Both the position numbers and the translations under genes were made by a program. A stretch of DNA of 64,000 nucleotides from Xenophilus aerolatus (GTDB lineage: Bacteria > Pseudomonadota > Gammaproteobacteria > Burkholderiales > Burkholderiaceae_C). The stretch's first letter is position 1. Each line of letters opens with the position of its first letter. Where the stretch lies: positions 62,001-126,000 of the forward strand of contig JASCNX010000004.1 in assembly GCA_029968055.1 (NCBI GenBank), in the 5' to 3' direction. A model generated the notes under the pieces. The model was not told the DNA's origin. It was given only the letters and a program-made list of their open reading frames with translations, and made no database searches. This document shows, one piece after another, positions 35,502 through 45,267 of the stretch.

Positions 35502-36008
35502 ATGCGCAAAGCCCTCGATTTCCTCTACGACAGCGCCGCCGCCCTGGCGGCGCTTTTCATGGTCGGCCTGCTGGCCATGGTGCTGACGTCCATCCTCGGG
35601 CGGCAGTTGCATTTCAACGTGCCGGGCATCGACGCCTACGCCGGCTACATGATGGCCGGCGCCGGCTTCATGGCGCTGGCCCACACCCTGAAGAAGGGTG
35701 AACACATCCGCGTGACGCTGGTGCTCAACGCGCTGGGTGCGACACCGCGCCGCTGGCTCGAGCGCTGGGCCATGGGCGCGGGCGCCGCGCTGGCCATCCT
35801 CTTCGCCGTGTATTGCGTGCGCCTGGTGCTGCAGTCGCACGAATTCAACGACATGTCGACCTCCAACGACGCCACGCCGCTGTGGATTCCGCAGCTGAGC
35901 ATGGCCGTGGGCGCCGTGGTCTTCGCCATCGCGGCCATCGACGAGTTCTTCATCGAATGGAACGGCCGCGCGCCGGTGGCCGACGGGGAGATGCTGCGCC
36001 ATGAGTGA
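35502..36008 (+). CDS. TRAP transporter small membrane subunit (DctQ)
   Basis: 168 residues with four predicted membrane helices (about 15-40, 50-70, 90-115, 130-155), the DctQ pattern, including the family run TLKKGEHIRV. It overlaps the DctM gene by 8 bp. ATG at 35502 begins the first helix; an upstream in-frame ATG at 35484 is less likely. Confidence 0.9.
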   Translation: MRKALDFLYDSAAALAALFMVGLLAMVLTSILGRQLHFNVPGIDAYAGYMMAGAGFMALAHTLKKGEHIRVTLVLNALGATPRRWLERWAMGAGAALAILFAVYCVRLVLQSHEFNDMSTSNDATPLWIPQLSMAVGAVVFAIAAIDEFFIEWNGRAPVADGEMLRHE

Positions 36009-37296
36009 CATCGCCATTGCCGGCCTTCTCATCCTGTCGCTGTTCCTGATCCTGGGCAGCGGCGTGTGGATCGGGCTCACGCTTTCGGGCGTGGCCTGGA
36101 TCGCCATGGAGCTGTTCTCGTCGCGGCCCGCGGGCGACGCCATGGCCGTCACGATCTGGGGTTCGGCCTCGGGCTGGACGCTGACCGCGCTGCCGCTGTT
36201 CGTCTGGATGGGCGAGATCCTCTTTCGCACGCGGCTGTCGCAGGACATGTTCAGCGGCCTGGCCCCCTGGATGCAGCGCCTGCCCGGCCGGCTGCTTCAC
36301 ACCAACGTGGTCGGCTGCGCCATCTTCGCGGCGGTGTCGGGCTCCAGCGCCGCAACCTGCGCGACCATCGGCAAGATGACGCTGCCCGAGCTGGGCAAGC
36401 GCGGCTACCCGCAGGACATGGTCATCGGCACCCTGGCCGGCGCGGGGACGCTGGGCCTGCTGATCCCGCCGTCCATCATCATGATCGTCTACGGCGTCGC
36501 GGCCGACGTCTCGATCGCCCGGCTCTTCATCGCGGGCGTGCTGCCGGGCATCCTGCTGGCGGTGCTGTTCTCGGGCTACATCGCGGCCTGGGCGCTGATG
36601 AACCCCGGCAAGATCCCACCGGCCGATGCCCGCATGAGCTTCATGCAGAAGCTCGCCGCCTCGCGCAGCCTGATCCCCGTCACGCTGCTGATCCTGGCGG
36701 TGCTGGGCTCGATCTACGCCGGCGTCGCCACCGCCACCGAGGCGGCCGCCGTCGGCGTGGTGGGCGCGCTGGTCATCTCGGCGGCCCAGGGCTCGCTGAA
36801 CTGGAAGACCTTCAAGGACTCGCTGCTGGGCGCCACGCGCCTGTACTGCATGATGGCGCTGATCCTCGCGGGCGCCGCCTTCCTGACGCTGGCCATGGGC
36901 TACATCGGTCTGCCGCGCCACCTGGCGGAGTGGATCGGCTCGCTGGGCCTGTCGAAGTTCCAGCTGGTGGCGATGCTGGCCGTGTTCTACATCGTGCTGG
37001 GCTGCTTCCTCGACGGCATCTCGATGGTGGTGCTGACCATGGGCGTGATCATGCCGACCGTGACGGCCGCCGGCATCGACCCCATCTGGTTCGGCATCTT
37101 CATCGTGCTGGTGGTGGAGATGGCGCAGATCACGCCGCCCGTGGGCTTCAACCTCTTCGTGCTGCAGGGCATGACGGGCAAGGACCTGCTCTACATCGCG
37201 CGCGTGACGGTGCCGATGTTCCTGCTGATGATCGCCGCGGTGCTGATCATCTACTTCTTCCCGGCGCTGGTGACCTGGCTGCCGAAGCAGATGTGA
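36001..37296 (+). CDS. TRAP transporter large membrane subunit (DctM)
   Basis: 431 residues and about 12 membrane segments. DctM landmarks: SGSSAATCATIGKM, LAGAGTLGLLIPPSI, GVATATEAAAVGV and the C-terminal QITPPVGFNLFV. It is the ion-motive-force-driven channel partner of the DctP and DctQ proteins encoded just before. Sodium coupling is usual for the family. Confidence 0.95.
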   Translation: MSDIAIAGLLILSLFLILGSGVWIGLTLSGVAWIAMELFSSRPAGDAMAVTIWGSASGWTLTALPLFVWMGEILFRTRLSQDMFSGLAPWMQRLPGRLLHTNVVGCAIFAAVSGSSAATCATIGKMTLPELGKRGYPQDMVIGTLAGAGTLGLLIPPSIIMIVYGVAADVSIARLFIAGVLPGILLAVLFSGYIAAWALMNPGKIPPADARMSFMQKLAASRSLIPVTLLILAVLGSIYAGVATATEAAAVGVVGALVISAAQGSLNWKTFKDSLLGATRLYCMMALILAGAAFLTLAMGYIGLPRHLAEWIGSLGLSKFQLVAMLAVFYIVLGCFLDGISMVVLTMGVIMPTVTAAGIDPIWFGIFIVLVVEMAQITPPVGFNLFVLQGMTGKDLLYIARVTVPMFLLMIAAVLIIYFFPALVTWLPKQM

Positions 37297-37332
37297 GGCA
37301 CGCCGGCCCGCAAGCACGGTGAAAATCGGCGA

Positions 37333-37719
37333 ATGCCTCTGCTGCCCATTCTTGCCATCTCGCTCGGTGCCTCGCTCGGGGCGCTGGCCCGCTGGGGACT
37401 GGGCCTCGCGCTCAATGCCCAGGGCGGGCTGCTGCCCTGGGGCACGCTGGCCGCCAACCTCATCGGCGGGTATCTCATCGGCGTGGCGGTGGGCACCTTC
37501 CAGGCCATGCCGCAGCTCGATCCGGTGTGGCGGCTGCTGCTCATCACGGGCTTCCTGGGCGGCCTCACCACCTTCTCCAGCTTCTCGGCCGAGGTGGTGG
37601 CGATGCTGCTCGACGGCCGGTTGGGCCTCGCGCTGCTGACCGGCTGCCTGCACCTGGCCGGCTCGCTGGCGCTGACCTGGGTCGGCATCCGCACGGTGCA
37701 GGGCTTCATCGCCTCCTGA
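37333..37719 (+). CDS. crcB: Fluoride channel CrcB/Fluc
   Basis: 128 residues, four membrane helices, with the family motifs GALARWG, NLIGGYLIG and GFLGGLTTFSSFS. It exports fluoride. It lies 36 bp after dctM and could be read through from the TRAP operon; I see no fluoride riboswitch in the short gap. Confidence 0.93.
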   Translation: MPLLPILAISLGASLGALARWGLGLALNAQGGLLPWGTLAANLIGGYLIGVAVGTFQAMPQLDPVWRLLLITGFLGGLTTFSSFSAEVVAMLLDGRLGLALLTGCLHLAGSLALTWVGIRTVQGFIAS

Positions 37720-37866
37720 TCCGGGCGTCCGAAGGGCGCTACGGAATTCATAGCTGCGCCCCTGCGCCCGGCGAGGGTTCCAGGCACGTTCCGCTTGAAA
37801 GACCGGCCGGCCGTCTGCGGTTTTTTCCAATGGGCGCGCGAAGGCCGGTCGATAGAATCGATCGAG

Positions 37867-40815
37867 ATGCCGCTGGTCCTCCTCGTCGCCCTTCCCTTCA
37901 TCGCCAGCGTGCTGGCGGCTTCGCTGCCGTCCAATGCACGCAACCGGGAATCGACTTTGGCGGGCGTGGTCGCGCTGTTCGGCGCGGTGCAGGTGGCGTG
38001 GATGTTCCCGCGCCTGGCCGACGGCAACGTGCTGCGCCAGACCTACTCCTGGATCCCCTCGCTCGGCCTCGACCTGTCTTTTCGCATGGACGGCTTCGCA
38101 TGGCTGTTCTGCGTGCTCGTCCTGGGCATCGGCGCACTCGTGGTGCTCTACGCGCGCTACTACATGTCGGCCTCCGATCCGGTGCCGCGCTTCTTCGCCT
38201 TCTTCCTCGCCTTCATGGGCTCGATGGTCGGCGTGGTGCTGTCGGGCAACCTCATCCAGATGGTGCTGTTCTGGGAGCTCACCAGCCTCTTCTCCTTCCT
38301 GCTGATCGGCTACTGGCACCACCGGCGCGATGCGCGGCGCGGCGCGCGCATGGCGCTCACCGTCACCGGCGCCGGCGGGCTGTGCCTGCTGGCCGGCGTG
38401 CTGGTGCTGGGCCGCATCGTGGGCAGCTACGACCTCGACGTGGTCCTGGCCTCGGGCGACCAGATCCGCGCCCATGCCCTCTACCCGTTGGCGCTGGTGC
38501 TCATCCTGCTGGGCGCGTTCACCAAGAGCGCGCAGTTCCCCTTCCACTTCTGGCTGCCGCGCGCCATGGCGGCGCCCACGCCCGTGTCGGCCTACCTGCA
38601 TTCGGCCACCATGGTGAAGCTGGGCGTGTTCCTCATGGCGCGGCTCTGGCCGGCGCTGTCGGGCACGCAGGAATGGTTCTGGCTGGTCGGCGGGGCCGGC
38701 GCGCTCACGTTGCTGCTGGGTGGCTACGTGGCGATGTTCCAGCGCGACCTGAAGGCGCTGCTGGCCTACTCCACCATTTCGCACCTGGGGCTCATCACCC
38801 TGCTGCTGGGACTGAACAGCCCGCTGGCCGCGGTCGCTGCCGTCTTCCACATCATGAACCACGCGACCTTCAAGGCCTCGCTGTTCATGGCCGCCGGCAT
38901 CATCGACCACGAGACCGGCACCCGCGACATCCGCAAGCTGAGCGGCCTGCTGCGTGCCATGCCCATCACCGGCACGCTGGCCATCATCGCCAGCGCCTCG
39001 ATGGCGGGCGTCCCGCTGCTCAACGGCTTCCTGTCCAAGGAGATGTTCTTCGCGGAGACGGTGTTCCTTGATGCCGCGCCCTGGGTCGAATACACCCTGC
39101 CCGTGCTGGCCACGCTGGCCGGCGCTTTCAGCGTCGCGTACTCCGCGCGATTCGTGTTCGACGTCTTCTTCGGCCCGCCTTGCAACGACGAGGTGCCCAA
39201 GCCGCCCCACGAGCCGCCCCACTGGATGCGCGTGCCGGTCGAACTGCTCGTGCTGGTGTGCCTGGTGGTGGGGGTGGTGCCGGCATGGTCGGTCGGCGCC
39301 TTCCTGGCGGCCGCGGCGGCGCCCGTGGTGGGCGGCACGCTGCCCGAATACAGCCTGGCCGTGTGGCACGGCTTCAACCTGCCGCTGGTGATGAGCTTCG
39401 TCGCCCTGGGTGGTGGCGCGGCCATCTACCTGCTGCAGCGACGCCGGCGGCAGGCCGGTGGCCTGGAGCACACCCCGCTGCTGCACCGCTTCGACGGCCA
39501 GCGCATCTTCGAGAACGTCCTGGCCCGCCTGTCCGAGGCCGGCCGCCGCAGCCGGCGGCTGCTGGGCACGCGCCGCCTGCAGCCCCAACTCTTCCTGCTC
39601 GTGCTCGTGGCCGTGCTGGGCGCGGGCACCTCGCTGTGGTTCGTGCCGGCCGAGCGCGGCGCCCGCGAGCTGCTGCCCTTCTCGCCGATGTTCGCGATGA
39701 TGTGGGCGATCGGCTGCATCTGCGCGCTGGCCGCGGCCTGGCAAGCCAAGTTCCATCGCCTGGCCTCGCTCATGCTGGCATCGGGTGCCGGGCTGGTGAG
39801 CTGCATCACCTACATCTGGTTCTCGGCCCCCGACCTCGCGCTCACGCAGCTGGTGGTCGAGGTCGTCACCACCCTGTTGATCCTGCTGGGCCTGCGCTGG
39901 CTGCCGATGCGCAAGGCGCAGATCCAGCGGCCGCGCGAGCGCCTGCGCCCCTGGGGCCGCCGCGGGCGCGATCTGGCTGTAGCCGCGGTGGCCGGCGGCG
40001 GCATGTCGGCGCTCGCCTGGTTCATGATGACCCGGCCCAACCCGCTGAGCATCTCGCCCTTCTTCCTTGAGCGTGCGCTGCCCGAAGGCGGCGGCACCAA
40101 CGTCGTCAACGTGATGCTGGTGGACTTCCGCGGCTTCGACACCTTCGGCGAGATCACGGTGCTGGGCATCGTCGCGCTCACGGTCTATGCGCTGCTGCGG
40201 CGCTTCCGGCCCGCGCCCGAGGCGATGGCGCTGCCGCCCCAGCAGCGCGCGCAGCCCGACGACGGCAGCAGCGACCTCGTCAACCCGCGCCTGGCCAAGG
40301 ACACCGCGGTCGGCTACCTGATGGTCCCCGCGGTGCTTGTGCGCCTGCTGCTGCCGCTGTCGGCGCTGGTGTCGGTGTACTTCTTCATGCGCGGCCACAA
40401 CGCGCCGGGTGGCGGCTTCGTGGCCGGGCTGGTGATGTCGGTCGCGCTGATGCTGCAGTTCATCGTCTCCGGCGCGGCCTGGACGGAGGAGCACCTGCGC
40501 ATCTACCCGCGGCGCTGGATCGCCATCGGCCTGCTGCTGGCGCTGGCCACCGGCGGCGGCGCGGTGGCGCTGGGCTATCCCTTCCTGACCACGCACACCG
40601 CCCACTTCACGCTGCCGGTGCTGGGCGAGCTGCATGTGCCCAGCGCCCTGTTCTTCGACACCGGCGTGTTCGCGCTGGTGCTCGGCGCCACCATGCTGAT
40701 CCTCACCGCCCTGGCCCACCAGTCCATCCGCAGCCACCGCTGGGCGGACGAGCAGGCCGAGAAGGAGGCCGAGCGGCGCGCCGCGGAAGAAAGCACCGTG
40801 GGAGCGAAAGCCTGA
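37867..40815 (+). CDS. mrpA: Mrp-type Na+(K+)/H+ antiporter subunit A, fused with subunit B
   Basis: 982 residues. The N-terminal ~500 residues are an NuoL-like antiporter module (WELTSLFSFLLIGYW, FTKSAQFPFHFWLP, LLAYSTISHLGL). The middle part is MrpA-specific, and the last ~150 residues are the MrpB domain (VSVYFFMRGHNAPGGGF). The fused A/B form is that of 'group 2' Mrp operons such as pha of Sinorhizobium. The complex exchanges cations for protons and supports pH and salt balance. ATG at 37867 begins the first helix. Downstream mrpC shares one base with it. Confidence 0.95.
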   Translation: MPLVLLVALPFIASVLAASLPSNARNRESTLAGVVALFGAVQVAWMFPRLADGNVLRQTYSWIPSLGLDLSFRMDGFAWLFCVLVLGIGALVVLYARYYMSASDPVPRFFAFFLAFMGSMVGVVLSGNLIQMVLFWELTSLFSFLLIGYWHHRRDARRGARMALTVTGAGGLCLLAGVLVLGRIVGSYDLDVVLASGDQIRAHALYPLALVLILLGAFTKSAQFPFHFWLPRAMAAPTPVSAYLHSATMVKLGVFLMARLWPALSGTQEWFWLVGGAGALTLLLGGYVAMFQRDLKALLAYSTISHLGLITLLLGLNSPLAAVAAVFHIMNHATFKASLFMAAGIIDHETGTRDIRKLSGLLRAMPITGTLAIIASASMAGVPLLNGFLSKEMFFAETVFLDAAPWVEYTLPVLATLAGAFSVAYSARFVFDVFFGPPCNDEVPKPPHEPPHWMRVPVELLVLVCLVVGVVPAWSVGAFLAAAAAPVVGGTLPEYSLAVWHGFNLPLVMSFVALGGGAAIYLLQRRRRQAGGLEHTPLLHRFDGQRIFENVLARLSEAGRRSRRLLGTRRLQPQLFLLVLVAVLGAGTSLWFVPAERGARELLPFSPMFAMMWAIGCICALAAAWQAKFHRLASLMLASGAGLVSCITYIWFSAPDLALTQLVVEVVTTLLILLGLRWLPMRKAQIQRPRERLRPWGRRGRDLAVAAVAGGGMSALAWFMMTRPNPLSISPFFLERALPEGGGTNVVNVMLVDFRGFDTFGEITVLGIVALTVYALLRRFRPAPEAMALPPQQRAQPDDGSSDLVNPRLAKDTAVGYLMVPAVLVRLLLPLSALVSVYFFMRGHNAPGGGFVAGLVMSVALMLQFIVSGAAWTEEHLRIYPRRWIAIGLLLALATGGGAVALGYPFLTTHTAHFTLPVLGELHVPSALFFDTGVFALVLGATMLILTALAHQSIRSHRWADEQAEKEAERRAAEESTVGAKA

Positions 40816-41159
40816 TGGAAATCGTGCTGGCCATCGCCATCGGCGTGCTCACCGGCTCGGGCGTGTACCTGCTGCTGCGCCCGCGCACCTTCCAGGTCAT
40901 CATGGGCCTGACGCTGATCGCCTACGCGGTCAACCTCTTCATCTTCAGCATGGGCCGGCTCAAGGTCGACAGCGAGCCGGTGCTGGTGCCCGGCTTCAAG
41001 GCCACGCTGGCCAACACGGCCGACCCGATGCCGCAGGCCCTGGTGCTCACGGCCATCGTGATCGGCTTCGCGATGACCGCGCTCTTCCTCGTCGTGATGC
41101 TGGCATCGCGCGGCATCTCTGACACCGACCACGTCGACGGTGAGGAGCGCGAAGAATGA
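40815..41159 (+). CDS. mrpC: Mrp antiporter subunit C
   Basis: 114 residues with three membrane helices, NuoK-like: GSGVYLLLRPRTFQVIMGL and DPMPQALVLTAIVIGFAMTA, cited as VYLLLRPRTF and QALVLTAIVI. It is a membrane part of the Mrp complex. Its start shares a base with the mrpA stop and its end overlaps mrpD by 4 bp. Confidence 0.95.
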   Translation: MEIVLAIAIGVLTGSGVYLLLRPRTFQVIMGLTLIAYAVNLFIFSMGRLKVDSEPVLVPGFKATLANTADPMPQALVLTAIVIGFAMTALFLVVMLASRGISDTDHVDGEEREE

Positions 41160-42862
41160 ACACGTTCGTCAACGAGCTGTTCTCGCTGCTCGACCGATTG
41201 CTCGACCATACGATGCCGCACCTGATCGCGGTGCCGATCCTCGTGCCCATGCTCACGGCCGCGCTGATGCTGCTGATGGGCGAGCAGCGGCGCCGCGCCA
41301 AGTCCTTCCTGTCGGTGGTCTCGGGCCTCGTCGGACTGGTGGCGGCGCTGGCGCTGCTGCGCTGGGTCAATGCGCCCGACACCGGCGGCGGACCGGGGTC
41401 GATCGGCGTGTACCTGCCGGGCAACTGGCCGGCGCCCTTCGGCATCGTGCTGGTGGCCGACCGGCTGTCGACCCTGATGGTGGCGCTGACGGGCGTGGTG
41501 GCCTTCGCAGCCTCGATCTACTCCACCTCGCGCTGGGACCGCGCGGGCGTGCATTTCCACCCGCTGCTGCAGTTGCAGCTGATGGGCCTGAACGGCGCCT
41601 TCCTCACCGGCGACCTGTTCAACCTCTTCGTGTTCTTCGAGGTGATGCTCGCTGCCTCGTACGGGCTGCTGCTGCACGGCTCGGGCCAGCTGCGCGTGCG
41701 CGCCGGGCTGCACTACATCGCGATCAACCTCGCGGCCTCGTCGCTCTTCCTCATCGGCGCGGCCATGCTCTACGGCGTCACGGGCACGCTCAACTTCGCC
41801 GACCTGGGTGCGCGCATCGCCGAGGTCGCGCCGGCCGACCGCGGCCTGCTGCACGCCGCGGCGGCCATCCTCGCCACCGCCTTCTTTGCCAAGGCCGGCG
41901 CCTGGCCGCTCAACTTCTGGCTGGTGCCGGCCTACAGCGCCGCCGTGTCGCCGGTGAGCGCGGTGTTCGCGCTGCTGACCAAGCTGGGCGTCTACACGCT
42001 GCTGCGCACCTGGACGCTGTTCTTCGGCACCGACGCGGGCGCATCGGCCCAGTTCGGCCAGGTGGCCCTGCTGGGGCTGGGCATGGCCACGCTGGCGGTG
42101 GGCGCGATCGGCATCGTCGGGACGCAGCGGCTGTCCAACCTCGCGGGCTATTGCGTGCTGGTCTCGGCGGGCACGCTGATCGCGGCGGTGGGCCTGGGGC
42201 AGTCGGCCGTGTGGGCCGGCGCGCTGTACTACCTGCTGAGCTCCACGCTGGCGGCCAGTGCGCTGTTCCTGCTCATCGACATGATCGAGCGCTGGCGCAA
42301 CGCGGGGCAGAGCATCGCGCCGCACGAGTCGGCGGGCAATGCGCCCTTCCTGTCCGAAGACCTGCAGTCCTTCGACGACGTCAACCTCGACGACGAGGCA
42401 CAGGCGCTGTACGGCCGCGCCATTCCGGCCGGCGTCGCCTTCCTCGGCCTGAGCTTCGTAGGCTGCACCCTGCTCATGGCGGGGCTGCCGCCGCTGTCGG
42501 GCTTCGTCGGCAAGTTCGCGATGCTGTCGGGGCTGCTCGAGCAGCGTCCGACGTCCAGCGGCTGGCTGTTCCTGGGGCTGCTCCTTGCTTCGGGCTTCCT
42601 CACCCTGGTGGCGCTCAGCCGCAGCGGCATCCGCCACTTCTGGACGCAGACGCAGGCCAGCGTGCCCGCGCTGCGCGCGCTGGAGGTGCTGCCGGTGGCC
42701 GTGCTGCTGGCCGCGTGCGTGGCGCTGACCGTCGGCGCCGGGCCGGTGATGATGCATGCTCAGGCCACGGCCGAGGGCCTGGCGCACCCCGGGGACTACC
42801 GCACCGCGGTGATGGCCGCGCGCCAGCGACTCGGCCCCACGCAGAAGGCAGGAGGCGAATGA
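41156..42862 (+). CDS. mrpD: Mrp antiporter subunit D
   Basis: 568 residues, about 14 membrane segments, NuoM/N-like: NLFVFFEVMLAASYGLL, FFAKAGAWPLNFWLVPAYS and AGLPPLSGFVGKF. With MrpA it forms the proton/cation pathway. A hydrophilic loop of about 50 residues (near 385-425, rich in Asp/Glu) interrupts the last helices; such loops are variable. Confidence 0.95.
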   Translation: MNTFVNELFSLLDRLLDHTMPHLIAVPILVPMLTAALMLLMGEQRRRAKSFLSVVSGLVGLVAALALLRWVNAPDTGGGPGSIGVYLPGNWPAPFGIVLVADRLSTLMVALTGVVAFAASIYSTSRWDRAGVHFHPLLQLQLMGLNGAFLTGDLFNLFVFFEVMLAASYGLLLHGSGQLRVRAGLHYIAINLAASSLFLIGAAMLYGVTGTLNFADLGARIAEVAPADRGLLHAAAAILATAFFAKAGAWPLNFWLVPAYSAAVSPVSAVFALLTKLGVYTLLRTWTLFFGTDAGASAQFGQVALLGLGMATLAVGAIGIVGTQRLSNLAGYCVLVSAGTLIAAVGLGQSAVWAGALYYLLSSTLAASALFLLIDMIERWRNAGQSIAPHESAGNAPFLSEDLQSFDDVNLDDEAQALYGRAIPAGVAFLGLSFVGCTLLMAGLPPLSGFVGKFAMLSGLLEQRPTSSGWLFLGLLLASGFLTLVALSRSGIRHFWTQTQASVPALRALEVLPVAVLLAACVALTVGAGPVMMHAQATAEGLAHPGDYRTAVMAARQRLGPTQKAGGE

Positions 42863-42863
42863 C

Positions 42864-43361
42864 ATGTTCCGCACCCTGATTCCCTCGCCGCCGCTGTCGA
42901 TCGCCCTGCTGCTCGTCTGGCTCGTGCTGAACCAGTCGGTGCACCCGGCCACCGTGCTGTTCGGCGCGCTGCTGGCCGTCGTGGTGCCGCTGATCACCAA
43001 GGGCCTGCGCCCGGCCACGGTGCGCATGCGGCATCCGCTCACGGCGCTGCGGCTGGTGGGCATCGCGCTGCACGACCTGGTGGCCTCCGCACTCACCGTC
43101 GCGCACCGGCTGCTGATGCGGCGCACCCGCGACATCCACCCGGCCTTCGTCCAGGTGCCGCTGCGCATGCGCGATCCGAACGGCCTGGCCGTGCTCTCGA
43201 TGATGCTGACCCTGGCGCCGGGCACCGCCTGGGGCGAACTCGCGCTCGACGGGTCCGTGCTGCTGGTGCACGTGTTCGACCTCGCCGACGAGCCGGCCTT
43301 CATCGCCATGGTGCAGCAGCGCTACGAGAAGCCCCTGATGGAGATCTTCGAATCATTATGA
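42864..43361 (+). CDS. mrpE: Mrp antiporter subunit E
   Basis: 165 residues. Two N-terminal membrane helices (LSIALLLVWLVLNQS) and a soluble C-terminal domain with MLTLAPGTAW and LLVHVFDLAD, the MrpE signature. It starts 2 bp after mrpD ends and overlaps mrpF by 4 bp. Confidence 0.94.
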   Translation: MFRTLIPSPPLSIALLLVWLVLNQSVHPATVLFGALLAVVVPLITKGLRPATVRMRHPLTALRLVGIALHDLVASALTVAHRLLMRRTRDIHPAFVQVPLRMRDPNGLAVLSMMLTLAPGTAWGELALDGSVLLVHVFDLADEPAFIAMVQQRYEKPLMEIFESL

Positions 43362-43636
43362 CGCCCGTGCTTTTCTGGGCCCTCAAGGGCGCCCTGTTCC
43401 TCCTGGCGGTCGCCATGCTCTGCGCGCTGGCGCGCCTGCTGCTCGGCCCCTCGGCCCAGGACCGCGTGATGGCGCTGGACTGCCTCTACATCAACGGCAT
43501 GCTGATGGTGCTGGTGCTGGGCATCGTGTACGCCAGCAGCGTGTATTTCGAGCCCGCGATGTTGATCGCGCTGTTCGGCTTCGTCGGCACCTCGGCGCTG
43601 GCCAAGTTCCTGCTGCGCGGGGAGGTGATCGAATGA
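43358..43636 (+). CDS. mrpF: Mrp antiporter subunit F
   Basis: 92 residues with three membrane helices: ARLLLGPSAQDRVMALD is the family hallmark. It overlaps mrpE by 4 bp and is a small membrane subunit of the complex. Confidence 0.94.
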   Translation: MTPVLFWALKGALFLLAVAMLCALARLLLGPSAQDRVMALDCLYINGMLMVLVLGIVYASSVYFEPAMLIALFGFVGTSALAKFLLRGEVIE

Positions 43637-43658
43637 CCGCGCGTCAACGGAGCTGCGC

Positions 43659-44057
43659 ATGAGCGGCGCGTCGATGCCCTGGTGGGCCGAGTGGCTCACG
43701 GCGCTGCTGGTGCTGGTCGGTGCCGCCTTCGCCGCGATCGGCTCCTTCGGCCTGGTGCGCCTGCCGACCTTCTTCCGCCGCATCCATGCGCCCACGCTCG
43801 GATCCACGCTCGGCGTCTGGGCGATCTCGCTGGCGACGATCGTGTACTTCTCGGTGCAGGGCTCCCAGCTCTTCCTGCATGCGGTGCTGATCGCCTTCTT
43901 CGTCGCACTCACCGCCCCGGTCACCACCATCTTCCTCATGCGCGCGGCCCTGTTCCGCGAGCGGCAGAAGGGTGGCGACGTGCCGCCGCCCGCCCACGGG
44001 CCGCATCGTCCGCCCCGCGTGGACGACGAAGGCACCGAGACGCCGTCGAACCGATAG
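43659..44057 (+). CDS. mrpG: Mrp antiporter subunit G
   Basis: 132 residues, three membrane helices with the family run GSFGLVRLPTFFRRIHAPT and a hydrophilic Pro/Arg-rich tail after about residue 110. The last gene of the operon, 22 bp after mrpF. No strong terminator follows; a GC-rich imperfect hairpin lies just after the stop. Confidence 0.94.
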   Translation: MSGASMPWWAEWLTALLVLVGAAFAAIGSFGLVRLPTFFRRIHAPTLGSTLGVWAISLATIVYFSVQGSQLFLHAVLIAFFVALTAPVTTIFLMRAALFRERQKGGDVPPPAHGPHRPPRVDDEGTETPSNR

Positions 44058-44226
44058 CGGGGGGCGCCGGTCCCGCGCGCCCCATCGCCGGGTCCGACTC
44101 GAACCGTCAGGAGGCGGTGCGCCGCAGCGCCGTGCCGGCTCCTGCCGGGCGTGGATACCTTTGCCTTATGTTGCAGTGCAGCGCGTAGTTCGTTAACGTC
44201 TTGTAACTTCTACGCCCGACTCTGCC

Positions 44227-45243
44227 ATGCTCGACAAACGCCGACTGCTTCGATCCGCCGCTGCCGCCACGGCCGCACTGTGCCTGCCCGCCTGGGCGCA
44301 GGACGCCGCCCGTGCTAACGCCCGCGCAGCGGCAGGCGGCGCCGCCTGGCCCACCAAGCCGCTGCGCATCCTGGTGGGCTTTCCGGCCGGCTCCTCGCCC
44401 GACCTCGCGGCGCGCGCCATCGCCGAACCGCTGGCCAAGCTGCTGGGCCATCCGGTCGTTGTGGAGAACAAGCCCGGCGCCAGCGGCAACACGGCCGCCG
44501 ACCTGGTGGCGAAATCGCGCGACGACCACACCATCGGTGCGCTCATCAACGGCAACCTCACCATTGCGCGGCTGCTCAACAGCAGCACGCCCTTCGACCC
44601 CGAGAAGGACTTCGCGCCGGTGGGCCTGATCGGCACCGCGCCGCTGGTGCTCACGGTGTCGGACAAGGCGGTGGGCAGCACGCCCGCCGAGCTGCTGCTG
44701 TGGGCCCGCAACCTGGGCACCGAGGCGAAGTACGGCACCCCCGGCAACGGCACCGTCGGCCACCTGGGCATGGAACTGCTGAAGATGCGCACCAGCATCC
44801 GCGCCACGCACGCGCCCTTCAACGGCAACCCGCAGGTGATCGCCGCCATGCTCAAGAACGAGGTGCAGATCGCGCTGCTGCCGCCGGCGTTGGCCATGGC
44901 GCAGGTCAGGGCCGGCAAGCTCAAGGCCATCGGCGTCACCTCGCCCGACCGCAGCCCGCTGGTGAACGAGCTGCCCACGCTGCGCGAGGCCGACGTGCGC
45001 GGCGCCGACCTCGAGATCTGGACCGCGCTGGCGGCCCCGGCCACCCTGCCCGACGCTGCGGTCGACCGGCTCAATGCCGCCCTCGACCAGGTGCTGCGTG
45101 CGCCCGACGTGAACCAGGCCCTGCTCAAGGCCGGCTGGCAGGCGCGCGCGGGCTCGGCCGCCGCGCTGGCCAAGCGCATGCGCAGCGACACCACCACGCT
45201 GGGCGGCGTGATCCTGATGCGGGGGATCAAGGAAGCGGCTTGA
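44227..45243 (+). CDS. Bug/TctC-family periplasmic substrate-binding protein
   Basis: 338 residues, full length. Signal peptide with an Arg-rich start (residues 1-~25, ending AWA), then the Bug fold: KPLRILVGFPAGSSPDLAAR, VVVENKPGASGNTAADLVA and GTPGNGTVGHLGMELLK, split here as family landmarks. It probably binds a small carboxylate. No TctA/TctB membrane genes are adjacent, which is usual for 'orphan' Bug proteins. It is complete, in contrast with the deleted copy at 1590-1862. Confidence 0.9.
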   Translation: MLDKRRLLRSAAAATAALCLPAWAQDAARANARAAAGGAAWPTKPLRILVGFPAGSSPDLAARAIAEPLAKLLGHPVVVENKPGASGNTAADLVAKSRDDHTIGALINGNLTIARLLNSSTPFDPEKDFAPVGLIGTAPLVLTVSDKAVGSTPAELLLWARNLGTEAKYGTPGNGTVGHLGMELLKMRTSIRATHAPFNGNPQVIAAMLKNEVQIALLPPALAMAQVRAGKLKAIGVTSPDRSPLVNELPTLREADVRGADLEIWTALAAPATLPDAAVDRLNAALDQVLRAPDVNQALLKAGWQARAGSAAALAKRMRSDTTTLGGVILMRGIKEAA

Positions 45244-45267
45244 GGCCAGCGCGCGATCAAAGGCACA

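Noticed and set aside
37320-37332. Fluoride riboswitch before crcB
   Set aside because: The gap to dctM is 36 bp, too short, and shows no riboswitch-like pattern.
35950-40737. A 1,595-codon open frame on the minus strand opposite dctM, crcB and mrpA
   Set aside because: Its translation is rich in His/Gln/Arg/Gly low-complexity sequence. It is the antisense echo of GC-rich codons in real genes on the plus strand, which carry clear family motifs.
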